Origin: Erigeron canadensis
Taxonomy: Eukaryota; Streptophyta; Magnoliopsida; Asterales; Asteraceae
Direction: 5' to 3'
Assembly: GCF_010389155.1 (NCBI RefSeq)
Contig: NC_057763.1
Span: 43,010,645 to 43,074,644, forward strand
Length of the DNA stretch: 64,000 nucleotides
Made by a program: the position numbers and the translations under genes. This document shows positions 11,364-22,217 of this stretch, one piece after another; the stretch's first letter is position 1; every line of letters starts with the position of its first letter. Below the pieces are notes generated by a model. The model did no database searches, was not told where the DNA came from, and saw nothing but the letters and a program-made list of their open reading frames with translations.

Positions 11364-12707
11364 TTAGATGATGTTACCATGTTGGCCGTTGTTGGAACGA
11401 GTAGAATCATGAGTAGTACCACCGCCAGGCTTTGTTGCAGCTGAGAGAGTGAGGTGGATACCGGGATCATGATGATTAACGGAGCTACTGAAGAGAATAG
11501 AATTATTAATACCTTGTACGTTACTATTCAGGAATGCGGTCTTTAGTAATGAGTTTGGTTGATTATTATTATTATTATGATTCAGCAGCTTGTCCTTTGC
11601 TTTTGTGTCTGTTTCAAGTAATTTTTCATCATCATTATTGCTTGAAGTGGCAGGATTGTGTCTACTGCTGATGTGAATGTTGTGACTTGACTCACGTTTT
11701 TTTTCCTCAAAAGGAGTCAAAATCATGAGAGCCCCTTTGTTTTCACCTGCAATAGTTATAATATTCTTCCCCCCTGCATCTTCTGAATCCAAATGTTTCT
11801 TATGAGTCGTTTCGGGTCTGCTTCTAGTAGAGTTGTGGGTGTGAGTCCCACGGGCGTTAAGTAAACCGGTAGCTGAAGTAGTAGTAGTAGTCATGGGTTT
11901 TTCTTTGATTTCTTGAACGTGCATTGTCTTTTGCATGTATTCTGGAGGTGTGTCATTGTATGATTTCTGTTTGAGTGAAGAAGGGAGTACTAGCGGAGAA
12001 AGGGGTTTTGTGGTGGCTGAGGTTTCGATGGTGCTTCTAGGCGGAGAAGATGGTGGTAATGGATGTTCAGGTAGTTGCATTGGGGGAGGGCGACGCGGTG
12101 AGGATGGTGGTGAGGTATAAAAACGAAACCTCTTGGGTGGAGATGGCGGTGGAGGTGAAACGAGAGGCGCCCTTTGAACTCTGGGAGATGGTGGGGATGC
12201 CGGTGGTGTTACCACATTATTAGTGGTAGCCCGTGGAGACGGCGGTGGGCTTTTTGTTATCGTTTTAGTTGGAGAGGATGGTGGGGTTATTTCGCGTGTG
12301 GATTGCGATTTAGGAGGTGATGGAGGGGTGCTAGGGGGTGGGGATGGTGGTTTACTAGGTGGATCACGTGTTGTTGGTTCCACCTCATTAGTTCTAATTG
12401 GTGGAGGAGGTGATGGTTGTGGGGTTGGGGTGGATCGCGGAGGAGAGGGGGTAATGTCGCGTTGTTGAGGTGGTGGGGTTGGGGTACTAGTTTGTTGGGG
12501 TGGTTGGGCCGGGCTAGGTTGTGGAGGAGGCCCGACAAGGGTGGATTGAGGAGCTGTTGCGGTAAAAGTAGGTCGAATGAAGGCTGGCGGCCTTGGTGGT
12601 GGAGGGCCTTGATTGGATGGGGCAGGTGGTGGTGGTGGTGGTGGTGGGCGGACCATGGTGGCTAAACGAAACCACGGACGGGAGGGAGCCCCTTGCTGGC
12701 TGGCCAT
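11364..12707 (-). CDS. Proline-rich (HRGP-like) protein, 447 aa
   Basis: This is a single-exon ORF of 447 residues. The first half or more is very rich in Pro and Ser, with runs of PP/PPP/SPPP, so it resembles extensin-like or gp1-like plant proteins. I see no N-terminal hydrophobic signal peptide (it begins MASQQGAPSRPWFRLATM), which argues against a secreted wall protein. The C-terminal third is not proline-rich. It holds a segment GALMILTPFEEK and, near residues 380-410, NSNVQGINNSILFSS followed by HHDPGIHL. From memory these are conserved in a family of plant proteins of unknown function. A TATA-like box lies about 60 bp upstream of the ATG. The function is not known, and nearby genes give no hint. 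The long opposite-strand ORFs here reflect the biased proline codons. Confidence 0.75.
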   Translation of the reverse strand: MASQQGAPSRPWFRLATMVRPPPPPPPPAPSNQGPPPPRPPAFIRPTFTATAPQSTLVGPPPQPSPAQPPQQTSTPTPPPQQRDITPSPPRSTPTPQPSPPPPIRTNEVEPTTRDPPSKPPSPPPSTPPSPPKSQSTREITPPSSPTKTITKSPPPSPRATTNNVVTPPASPPSPRVQRAPLVSPPPPSPPKRFRFYTSPPSSPRRPPPMQLPEHPLPPSSPPRSTIETSATTKPLSPLVLPSSLKQKSYNDTPPEYMQKTMHVQEIKEKPMTTTTTSATGLLNARGTHTHNSTRSRPETTHKKHLDSEDAGGKNIITIAGENKGALMILTPFEEKKRESSHNIHISSRHNPATSSNNDDEKLLETDTKAKDKLLNHNNNNNQPNSLLKTAFLNSNVQGINNSILFSSSVNHHDPGIHLTLSAATKPGGGTTHDSTRSNNGQHGNII

Positions 12708-12765
12708 TGTGAAAGTTAAAATTTAACAAATTGTGGTAAATGAATGGTAAAGTTGGAATGTTAAG

Positions 12766-12773
12766 TTTAAATA
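12766..12773 (-). promoter_or_regulatory. Possible TATA box of the proline-rich gene
   Basis: On the minus strand this reads TATTTAAA, about 59-66 bases before the ATG at 12707. The spacing suits a short 5' leader. This is a motif match only. Confidence 0.4.
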
Positions 12774-13601
12774 GAAAAGCTTAGCATACGTACTAGGCAG
12801 CCAAGGAATCAACGAGAAACATGGGTACTAGTTATAACTTATATTGAAGATTTGGAATAAAATCCAGGTAGCTTTATTCATTCCCAAAGAGTATAGTAAA
12901 AGAGAAAATATGTAACGAGTAATATGTTTGGGCCCTCATCTCATGTACAAATGGAAGCTTTGCAATGACGACACTTGGAAAAAATGTATCTTTGTGATGC
13001 TGCTAGCTAGCTTTAAGATGACCTCCAAAGAGAGGCAACATATATTCCATAATAATTAAGCAGCACAATGCATATTTCTTTTTCTCTTTAATTTGCTGCA
13101 CATGATGTATATATAGTTTCTGTAGCAGATGAGAAGTTTAGCCCTGTCTCATGTAAATGACTAATTTTCTGAAGCCCATATAGTATGGTTTAGTCATGAG
13201 GTCCTAATAAATATATGGACCAAACTACATTTGCACAAACTGTTTCTATGTCTATATATATATATACTCACTGTGCTTGGCCTCTTACTCTGAAAGGCTT
13301 ATATAGTTATATAATGATCAACACATGCATCTTGTTCAACATGATCCAAAAAATAAGGCCTAAAGCAGGGCTGCCTACGGTTGTGTCATTTTGCAAAGCA
13401 ATGTGCGTAGGCAGCGTCGCAGGCCGCAGCGCCTTGTTAGTTGGAAAATCCGGTTGGTCTAAACTAGATATGTGGGTCCTTCATGTCATCCAAGTTTTTT
13501 TTTTTTTTTTTAATTTAATAAATTGTTAAATAATATATAATTAAAAAAAAAACATAAAATTATTGTTAGAAAGTATTGAGGAAGTAATGAAGTATTCCTT
13601 G
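12774..13601. other. Promoter-side intergenic region with a hairpin
   Basis: No gene. The arms gctgcctacg (13370-13379) and cgtaggcagc (13406-13415) form a perfect 10-bp stem with a 26-base loop, in a locally GC-richer patch. It may be part of an old transposon. Confidence 0.5.
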
Positions 13602-13834
13602 TAAGGCCTCTCCCTAAGGAGGTCGTCGACCCCTCTTCGATGGGTCTTCAACCAAGAAGCCATAAGGAGCATCTCGTCGACCAGGTTCTCCGTCCGCTAG
13701 CTGGCTTCGGTGCATCGATGAGGAATGGCAAAGAAAAAGAGAGAGGAGGTGGGGTCAGATGTGGGTTTTCGTGAGTTGTGAAAGAGGTGCGGAAGAGGGG
13801 TTAAATGTTCTAATTAACTTAGGGAGAGGCCTAA
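13602..13834. mobile_element. Tourist/Harbinger-like MITE (227 bp plus TAA duplications)
   Basis: The element at 13605-13831 starts GGCCTCTCCCTAAGG and ends CTTAGGGAGAGGCC, a 14-bp inverted repeat. It is flanked on both sides by TAA, the 3-bp target preferred by PIF/Harbinger transposons. The interior is GC-richer than its surroundings and non-coding. Confidence 0.65.
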
Positions 13835-14889
13835 GCACATCAGAAGCCTTATAAGTACTTAGATAAAATTGATATGACAAACTATAATTAGAAATGACAT
13901 ACGCGAGCTCACTAATTATATTTAAGGAAGAACAATTAACCAATTAGTTAAATCGATCAATCATGTCATCGTGGTTTCTTTTTATAAAAAACTAGGATTA
14001 TTATTAGTATTAGACTTACTAATTATTACTTTATAATATATAGCTATGAGATCATTAAGTTAGGTATATTAAATTGAACCTTTTTTCTATATCAAGATTC
14101 ATTTCCTTTAAACGGTTGGTATATAGTAATAGATCTTTTATGGTGACTCAAGTGAAGAGATCCACTTAAAGTCCATTTTTCCCCGCTAAATATATATAGG
14201 ATTGCCGAATTGCTTCGTAGAGGGAGATTCTTACTGAAAATAATAATGAGCACTACATCGATCTGTCGAGATATAGACATATCAATCATTTGTTATGTAA
14301 TTGTATACAATAAAAGAAGTAATGATAATGGTAATGTAGTACGTTGCATTTACGTAGAAAACAAACACTTTGAACTCGAAGGGAGAGGACCTACTAAACA
14401 TATTTTTAAGGACGTAGGTATAGGTAGATAGTTAGATACATACATATGGTTTGCTCGCTCAAAAAACAAAAAGAAAGATAGGTACATCTCGTAAAATTGT
14501 GGCTACAGATACTCACGTCTAAAAACAAAAGGAAAAAAACGATATAATTATGGCAATGAGACATCCCACATTTTATCTTCAGCTAACCTTTTTTCGCATA
14601 AATTATTGGATTCAATTCTTCACTTTAATTTCTTTCTTTCTTTTTGACCAATTAATTAATAGTAATATCATTATATATCTAATATTGTCTCGCGTAATAT
14701 GTAGATAAATATATTTTTATACTTATATATATCTAAAATATTATTTTCTTAATTAATAATTAACAAATTAAAATATTCAATTTCACTTTATTAACATTTG
14801 TTTTTTTGATCTTGATAATTTCACAACACTTATTGTGTTGCTCATTAAATCTTATTTGATTAAATAAATTATTCAATGCCGAAAGTTAT
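13835..14889. other. Intergenic, nothing recognised
   Basis: AT-rich with no supported gene or element. Confidence 0.5.
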
Positions 14890-16663
14890 TGCTTATCTAT
14901 GTCATTACAAATATCTCGATGTCATTCGGATTTTCATGTCATATCATAAAAAATATCAATTATGACACATTCTTTAGATGGTGCCAAGGCATACAACCTT
15001 CTAAACCGAGTTGCGAGATTGCCACCATCAAGCCAATGATCATTCCAAAATCTTGTCTTATTTTCACTCTCAACTATTCTTTAATAACATCTTAAGTAGG
15101 CTAGCAATTGAGTGTGTATCAAAAAATGAGGAACATATATTTGCCTATATATTATTACCATTTGTTTTACACAGGAACACAGACTCATAACCACGAATCA
15201 CATTGATGATTTTAAACCTAATGTAATTCAGATTTTGAACCACATGTCATATTCATTTGTACATATCAATGCTAAATTAAAAGTATCCAGACCACGAAAA
15301 CCTAAACCACCTACTTTTTTACCTGACAACTGTCTTCTAGTAAATCTATTACATTTCATTTTCCGAGTTCAACCCCCCCCCTTCTCCTCCCTTACCCCTT
15401 CCACCAAAAAAATGAAGTTGTGATCTTTATCAATCAAAATAAAGAAAAATAATATATCATAAATACTTTGAATTGCCGAGTAGAATCCATCATAGACAAC
15501 GCATTAGTATTGAGATTAGATTTTATTCTATAATAACTTTACAAAATTTATGAAATATAACTATGGATGGAGTCCCCACTCCAATTTGGTGAATATTGTC
15601 TTATTTTCACTCCCAACTGTTATTTGATAACATCTTAAGGGGGCTAGCAATTGAGTGTGCCTCAGAGAATGAGGTTCCATATATTATTACCATTTGTTTA
15701 CACAGGAACACAGACTCAGATTCATGTATCACATCAATGATTTTAAACCTAACATAATTCAAATTTTGAACCACATGTCATATCCATTTGTACAATATCA
15801 ATGCTAAATTAAGAGTATCCAGACCACGAAAACCTAAACCACCCACTTTTTTACTTGACAATTGCCTTCTAGTAGATCCATTACATTTCATTTTCCTAGT
15901 TCGACCCCCCTCTTCCTCCCTTACCCCTTCCACCAAAAAAAATGAAGTTGTGATCTTTATCATTCGAAATAGAGGAAAAATAATATATCCTAAATATATT
16001 TTGAATTACCAAGTTAGAATCTATCATATACAACGCATTAGCATTGAGTTTTGATTTTATTCTGTAGTAACTTTGCAAAATTTATGAAATATAACCATGG
16101 ATGGAGTCCCCACTTTAATTTGGTGAATCTTGTCTTATTTTTACTCTCAATTGTTCTTTAATAACATCTTAAGGGAGCTAGCAATCGATTGTGCCTCTGA
16201 GAATGAGGGACATATATTTGCCTACATATTATTACTATTTGTTTTACACAGGAACGAAAACTCAAAACCATGAATCACATTGATGATTTTAAACCTAACG
16301 TAATTCAGATTTTGAACCACATGCCATATCCATTTGTACATATCAATGCTAAATTAAGAGTATCTAAATCACCAAAACCTAAACCACCCATTTTTTTACC
16401 TGACAATTGCGTTCCAATAGATCTATTACATTTTATTTTCCGAGTTCGACCCCCCTCCTCCCTTACCCCTTCTAAAAAAAAAAATGAAGTTGTGATCTTT
16501 ATCAATCGAAATAGAGAAAAATAATATATCATAAATAATTTAAATTGCCGAATTAGAATTCATCATAGACAACGCATTAGTATTGAGTTTAGATTTTATT
16601 CTATAATAACTTTATAAAATTTACGAAATAAAACCATGGATGGAGTTCCCACTCCAATTTTGG
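14890..16663 (-). pseudogene. LINE reverse-transcriptase fragment, middle part triplicated
   Basis: The minus strand encodes pieces of the C-terminal part of a plant LINE ORF2. The motif KKVGGLGFRGLDTLNLALI (and variants) matches the post-RT GGLG-x-NxAL segment. The leftmost part reads RFWNDHWLDGGNLATRF followed by LYALAPS, typical of the region before the RT zinc-binding domain. The GGLGF-containing unit occurs three times in tandem (about 15051-15593, 15594-16127, 16128-16663; 534-543 bp each). Only the left copy continues into the next LINE segment. Frames are broken, so this is not functional. Confidence 0.7.
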
Positions 16664-17190
16664 TACAATGTAAACTTTTTTAAGGGTATTTTTGTAATTT
16701 TGTTCCTACAAAATATTAATAAATATAGAATACATACAAAATTGACTTTATTGTCATAGGTCCCTTCTTTGAAAGTACATCACTTGATTGTAAACATTAT
16801 TTTTGAGATAAACCCCTCTATTGGTAGAGTAAAAATTTTAAGATGTTTTTATTTTTAATAGAACAAGAAAAAAAAAGGTTGGAAAAGGGTTTTTTTTTTT
16901 GTTTGGGTAAATGTACAGTACATTGATAATATAATTGTATGTAAAAAGGTTATATTTTTTTCAAATTCCATTATAATAGTAATCACAATAGTTATGCATA
17001 TTTAGAAGCTAAATTATATATCATTAATTTCGATAATTTATTTTATGTTGTTTAACAAAGCGCAACTTTTCCGTCACCACATGCTCCAAAATTGCAGATC
17101 AATGTTAAAGGTTGACGTTTACAAAGTTGTCACTCACCTAAGCTAAACTCGGCCTTCTCAACACTGTCGTTGATGATTTCTAAACCCGAC

Positions 17191-17228
<38 letters not shown>

Positions 17229-17384
17229 ATACAGATTGTTACGACATTATTAATATTCAATTCTATTTTATTTTTGTTTAAAATATAGCTTACTATTTTT
17301 ATTAATAGAGAATTGATCTACATATTTTATATGAAACATATATTAAATATTTCAAATTAAAATATGCTTTATTTTTTTCATATG
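16664..17384. other. Intergenic with (AT)n microsatellite
   Basis: No gene. A pure AT dinucleotide run lies at about 17193-17222. Confidence 0.5.
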
Positions 17385-17962
17385 ATATTAACTATTATTG
17401 TATTGGATAAGATTTAAGATAGATAGTACTCCCTCCGTCCCACTAAATTTGTCCACTTTTATTTTTCAGAGTCAAATTTTATGAACTTTGACCATAAATA
17501 TTTTTGTTTGTATCATATGACATTTGATGAAAGTTATATGAATTGATTGTGTTTTAGATATGTGTTTCATTGATATAACTTTCATCAATTATTATATTAC
17601 ACAAATAAAAATATTTATGATCAAAATTCGTAAAGTTTGACTTTGAAAATCAAAAAGTGGACAAGTTTAGTGGGACGGGGGAATTATTATTCTATTATTA
17701 GGATATATTATAGCTATTAATCTATTGAATATATTATATTAAAATTATTGGGTAAAAAGTGTAAATTTATGATGGAAAATCAAAAAGTGTAAATTAAATA
17801 TGATATTAACTATTATTCTATTGGATAAGATATAAGATAGATAGTATTATTCTATTATTAGAATATATATTAGCTATTAATCTATTGAATATATTATATT
17901 AAATTTATTGGGTAAAAAGTGTAAATTTGTGATGGAAAATCAAAAGGTGTAAATTAAATATA
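17385..17962. repeat. 160-bp tandem duplication, left copy split by a MITE
   Basis: The phrase gatattaactattatt begins at 17385 and again at 17803. Removing the MITE and one TA (258 bp) makes the period about 160 bp. Both copies share taagatagatagta, ttattctattattag and aaaaagtgtaaattaaata. The right copy lacks the MITE and preserves the unoccupied site. Confidence 0.7.
17429..17684. mobile_element. Stowaway-type MITE (256 bp)
   Basis: The left end is CTCCCTCCGTCCCACTAAAT and the right end ends TTTAGTGGGACGGGGGAAT, in inverted relation. TA lies on both sides (17427-17428 and 17685-17686). CTCCCTCCGT with a TA target is the Stowaway (Tc1/mariner) signature. The second half mirrors the first (gtccactttt / aaaagtggac), so the element can fold into a long hairpin. 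It encodes nothing. Confidence 0.8.
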
Positions 17963-17979
17963 AAGAGGGATTTTTTTGT

Positions 17980-18191
17980 ATAGTTATAAAAAGTATAAGT
18001 ATTAATATTGTCATTTAATAAAGATGAAATAATTAAATTTGATCTAATGGTTATAAATCAAAGATGGAATCCATCCAAAGGTTCTATAGTTATAAAAAGT
18101 ATAAGTATTAATATTGTCATTTAATAAAGATGAAATAATTAAATTTGATCTAATGGTTCTAAATCAAAAATGAAATCCATCCAAAAGTTCT
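17980..18191. repeat. 106-bp tandem duplication
   Basis: A unit starting atagttataaaaagtataag is present at 17980 and 18086 and runs through gaaatccatccaaa.gttct. The copies differ at only a few positions, so the duplication is recent. Function unknown. Confidence 0.7.
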
Positions 18192-20526
18192 TGTTTGTTT
18201 ATGAATAAATTTAACACGTTGTTATATATATATTGGTAGATACATAGCCTACTCCCTTGTCAAACCGTATCACCAAATCTCCAACATCATCCTCTCTTTC
18301 ACCATCTTTACATAAAAGATATTAATTAATACTCGTTGTATAACTTGGATTTGATCACATGAGTTTATCTTTATCTCTTAATTCTATTATGTTCGCAAAG
18401 CTGGTGTATGTTAGTTATCGATCTCAAAGTTCCTATACTTTAATACTTTATTAACAAACAACAAAAATATATTATCAACAAACAGATGTAGAATTCTACC
18501 GCCAGTCATACCCACGGATTGATTGTGTTGGTGACGTGGTCGATCTCTACCGGACGATAAAGTGGAAATACCGCTGAGTCCAATCACCACTGCTGTTCAA
18601 AAAAATAATAATAATAAAAATAAAACGTTTTGTAAGATAAAATTCGTGATATCCTGGCTATATAAAGTAGAGTTGTACTATACGTTATTTACAAAAAGTG
18701 ATCGATCAACACGATTCGTATTTATATCCGATCATTGAAATATTACCCCATATTTGTATTAGATGGAAACTAGTATATCCAAAGTACACACGACCCAAAA
18801 ATTTCTGAGAAAACGTTTTTCTTTATAAATTAATTAATATTTAAACCAAGAATATCTAAGAAATCTAGGATGAAATATATATTTGACATTAAACTATTGG
18901 TATTTTGTTACTAATGGGTGTATTTTGGTGTCAAATTTCTGACGGAATTTTATTGTCATAATTTCGTTGAAAGTTTGTGACTCTTCTATTCATGCTATTT
19001 TTGTTTGAGCTTTGTCAGTAAATCATAGAAAACTTTTTGACTAAATAAACTTTGATGGGAAATTCGTTGGTGATGTCGGTTTTTTCTGTTCGACGAACTA
19101 TTCGTGAAGCATTCGAAGGAAAGTTTGTTCATGTTCGTTCGTCAACTTTAATGAATGAACAAGAACAAGAAAACATGTTTGTTTAGTTACATGAAATAAC
19201 ATAAACATAGTTCTCGTCATTCATTTATGTCCTTGAATCTTTCATTTTTATGCACGTACGTTTATAGAATCATTTATCAAATCTTTAATCATTTACTATA
19301 TACTTGTAAATGCTTATAAATGTTCATTAATCATTTATGTACATTGACCATCAACTATCTAATAAAACATTTATTTACAAAATACTTGTATACATATGTT
19401 CATAACACCATTTATGCACGTAAGCTCATTAATCTATGTCTCTACAGATGAAGATTCATGTCCCCAAATAATTATAAATTCTAAAATTGGACTTAGTAAT
19501 GATGAGTTTCTAGCTTAATGCTTCAAATTTTATGTATTCATTTGCGTTTGTTTGTTTACGTTCGTGTATTTTCATTCATAAACATAAACGAATAAACGTG
19601 AACGAATCAATCAGTTAGTGATCAAACAAACATGAACACAAGTTTGTGGTCGTTAATTCATCCATAAACTGTTCGTTATAACGAACATAAACAAAGTATC
19701 GTTCATGGACTTGAAGAAAGGTTGATGCTATATATTCAAGATACGGAGTAGTAGAGTTTTGATTTGTTTAATTAATTAATATATACATTAGATGAATTAA
19801 TTAATGTTGAAATTAAAATGCGTTAACCCTATCCTCAGAAGCTTAAAATAAGATGATTAAAAGGGAGATAATTAAGGGCCCCTAAGGATACAAAGTTTAG
19901 TCGATTACTGTACTTGATTTAACCTGATCGATTTGATTAAAATAAACAGTGATGATAAAAAGAGCAAGCTAGCTAGATACCCACATAATTACACATGTGC
20001 TATTATATTAGTCATGTTAACTACAGAATGTATTGGATCTCATCAAATCTAGCTACTACTCTCAAACAAAAACTTTATTTTGCAACAAATGATCGACTCC
20101 ATTGAAAAATTTGCATCGCTAATCCACTACATATGTTACTAATTGTCTAATTAATGGCTTGATATTATGTTGGTCGTTGTTACAGTATTAATTTATGAAC
20201 TGATCAGCAAACATTAATGCTAAATAACTACTAGACTATTGAGCCAACTTTTGATGACTCCTGGTTTATAATTTTTTGATGGTATAAAAGACATGGTACC
20301 AGTCAATTTTACAGCACAAAATGTATGCATATGGATGGACCACAAAGGTCAACTATTGAGATGGGTCTCTAATTTCCCTAGCTTCTCTCAAGCAACTTTG
20401 TGTTTGTTGATGTATGCAGCTACGCAAAGAGTCACTACTTCTTATATTATTCCATCCTACATACCAAAACAATAATAAATCTCCAACATGCATGACCATA
20501 GTGTCAGCTTTCTCTAAAAAACGGTA
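18192..20526. other. Intergenic; GTTCGT-rich patch at about 19070-19710
   Basis: No gene supported. At 19070-19710 many short motifs (GTTCGT, ATGAAC, AACGAAC, CGTTCATG) occur in both orientations, as in subterminal regions of hAT-type elements. I could not assign termini or a target duplication. The rest is plain AT-rich DNA. Confidence 0.4.
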
Positions 20527-20873
20527 TACTACAATTAATGTTGCATTTGTCTACACTTTTAATTAGTGTGAATAAATTAAAAAATTTTGTCACGTTTTTA
20601 TTTATGTAAATTTATGTATAATTGAAGGTGTGTAGAAATTTCTTCACACTAAAAAGTGTGTAGAATTAAAATTGTCCATGCTAATTAAAAAGGTAGTATG
20701 AACAAATGAGGTTATTAAAAAGTGTGAACTTTTAATTCTACACACTTTTTAGTGTGAAGAAATTTTTACACATTTTTAGTTCTATATATTTTGACACATA
20801 TAAAATCATGACAAATTTTTAATTTGTTCACACTTATAGTTAAATGTGAACAAATGCAACATTATTTGTAGTG
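20527..20873. mobile_element. CACTA-type MITE (347 bp), GTA target duplication
   Basis: The left end is TACTACAATTAATGTTGCAT. The reverse complement of the right end is CACTACAAATAATGTTGCAT. The 3 bases on either side are GTA. The interior consists of AAGTGTGAA / TTCACACTT motifs in both orientations. It belongs with the nested copy at 41162-41372. No ORF. Confidence 0.65.
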
Positions 20874-20938
20874 GTAATCATATATGTGTATGAAGTACCT
20901 GATCATGTCTTATTCAACTCTTATTCATTATATATATA

Positions 20939-21122
20939 GGGTAAGGTTCATGTGAGAACCGTTCACATATGAAAAGAGGTAGAGTATAAATTGATATGCT
21001 CATATATAAATGAATTTGTTTACATATACCATTCACATATAAATATCAAGTTATAATTTAAAGTTGGGTTCTCATGTTTCTTCCAATATAAAAGGTTCTC
21101 ACATGAACATTTTCACATATAT
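20939..21122. mobile_element. Small inverted-repeat element in a TA tract
   Basis: A left block GTTCATGTGAGAACC near 20946-20960 and a right block GGTTCTCACATGAAC near 21094-21108 are perfect inverse copies. The left side abuts tatatata. The family resembles the element at 42860-43245. The LINE begins right next to it. Confidence 0.4.
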
Positions 21123-21772
21123 GAAGGTATCATTTGAGGAGAATGTGGGGAAAGTATGGAATTGGAGATATTATGAAGGATTTAAATGATATTTGCTACT
21201 TTAAGTTTAGAAGTTTGGAAGGGATGAATAATGTGATAGAGCAGAGTCCTTGGATGGTTAATGGGAAACCATTGGTAGTACAAGAATGGAATGCTGAGGT
21301 AAATATTGAGAAAACTGATCATAGTAAGATTCCTATATGGGTTAAAATGATGAATGTACCACTAGAAGCCTGGACCATGAAAGGGATAAGTGCTTTGGCT
21401 AGCAGATTGGGTAAACCTCTGAAGATGGATAATATGACTGCTATTATGTGTCATAAAGGGATTGGGAGGTTAGGGTATGCTAGGGTGCTGGTGGAAGTTG
21501 ATGCTAAGGAGAATCTACTTGAAAGAATTGAAGTAGTGTATAAGGATGAGCAGAAAAGCATTAAAAGGAAAAAAGTTGTGAATGTTGAGTATAATTGGAA
21601 ACCTGATATGTGTAATCTTTGTAAAGTATTTGGACATTCTAATGAGAAGTGTAAGATGCAGAAGAAGGATGAAAAGGAAATAGAATGTGAGATGCATAAT
21701 AAGGAGATAAGTAATTTTGATAACAGTAGGAAGACTGATATTTTCCAAAGGCCTAGAGGTGAAAAGTTTTAA
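21123..21772 (+). pseudogene. LINE ORF1 remnant (DUF4283 plus zinc knuckle)
   Basis: An open frame of about 212 residues has no proper ATG; the frame is open at the left end, which begins in the middle of the domain (MWGKYGI, YFKFRS). It carries the DUF4283 hallmarks WMVNGKPLVVQEW, IPIWVKMMNVPLEAW and the segment GRLGYARVLVEVDA. A CCHC-type knuckle CNLCKVFGHSNEKC follows near residue 160. In plant LINEs this protein binds the element RNA. Downstream, another frame continues for about 400 bases with low-complexity charged sequence. Confidence 0.75.
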
Positions 21773-22217
21773 GAGAAGCCAAGAAACCAATGGTTTAATG
21801 GAAATAGGAAAGGGTATAATGAACCTAATAGGAAAATATGGCAGAATAGAGTCACAAATACAAAGAAGGATGATGTTCAGGGTAAAGAAAGTGGAATACA
21901 TACAAATAAATATGTTGTTTTAGCTGAGAAAAAGGAGAATGTAGGTGACAAAATGGATCAAGGTGAGAAGTTGATTGTGGAAGAATATATTAAAAATAAA
22001 CAGCAGCCATCTATGGATATAACCAAAAAGTGGTCAAATAAGATGATCTACTATTTTAAGGAGAGATGGGAAGCTGTGCAACTGGAGGGTGATAATACTG
22101 AAGAGGAAAATGTTAGGGAGAATGAGAATGAGGCAATTAAAAACTTGATTGCTAATGAAATAGGTGGAGGTGATACTCAACTGTTTAATTGAGGATTATT
22201 GATTTATGGTTTTAGTC

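Noticed and set aside
12223..12665. Plus-strand Gly/Val/Trp-rich ORFs
   Set aside because: They are mirror frames of the proline codons in the minus-strand gene.
13215..13529. 104-codon plus ORF, candidate gene
   Set aside because: It runs through microsatellite and poly-T sequence and a hairpin; no protein-like pattern.
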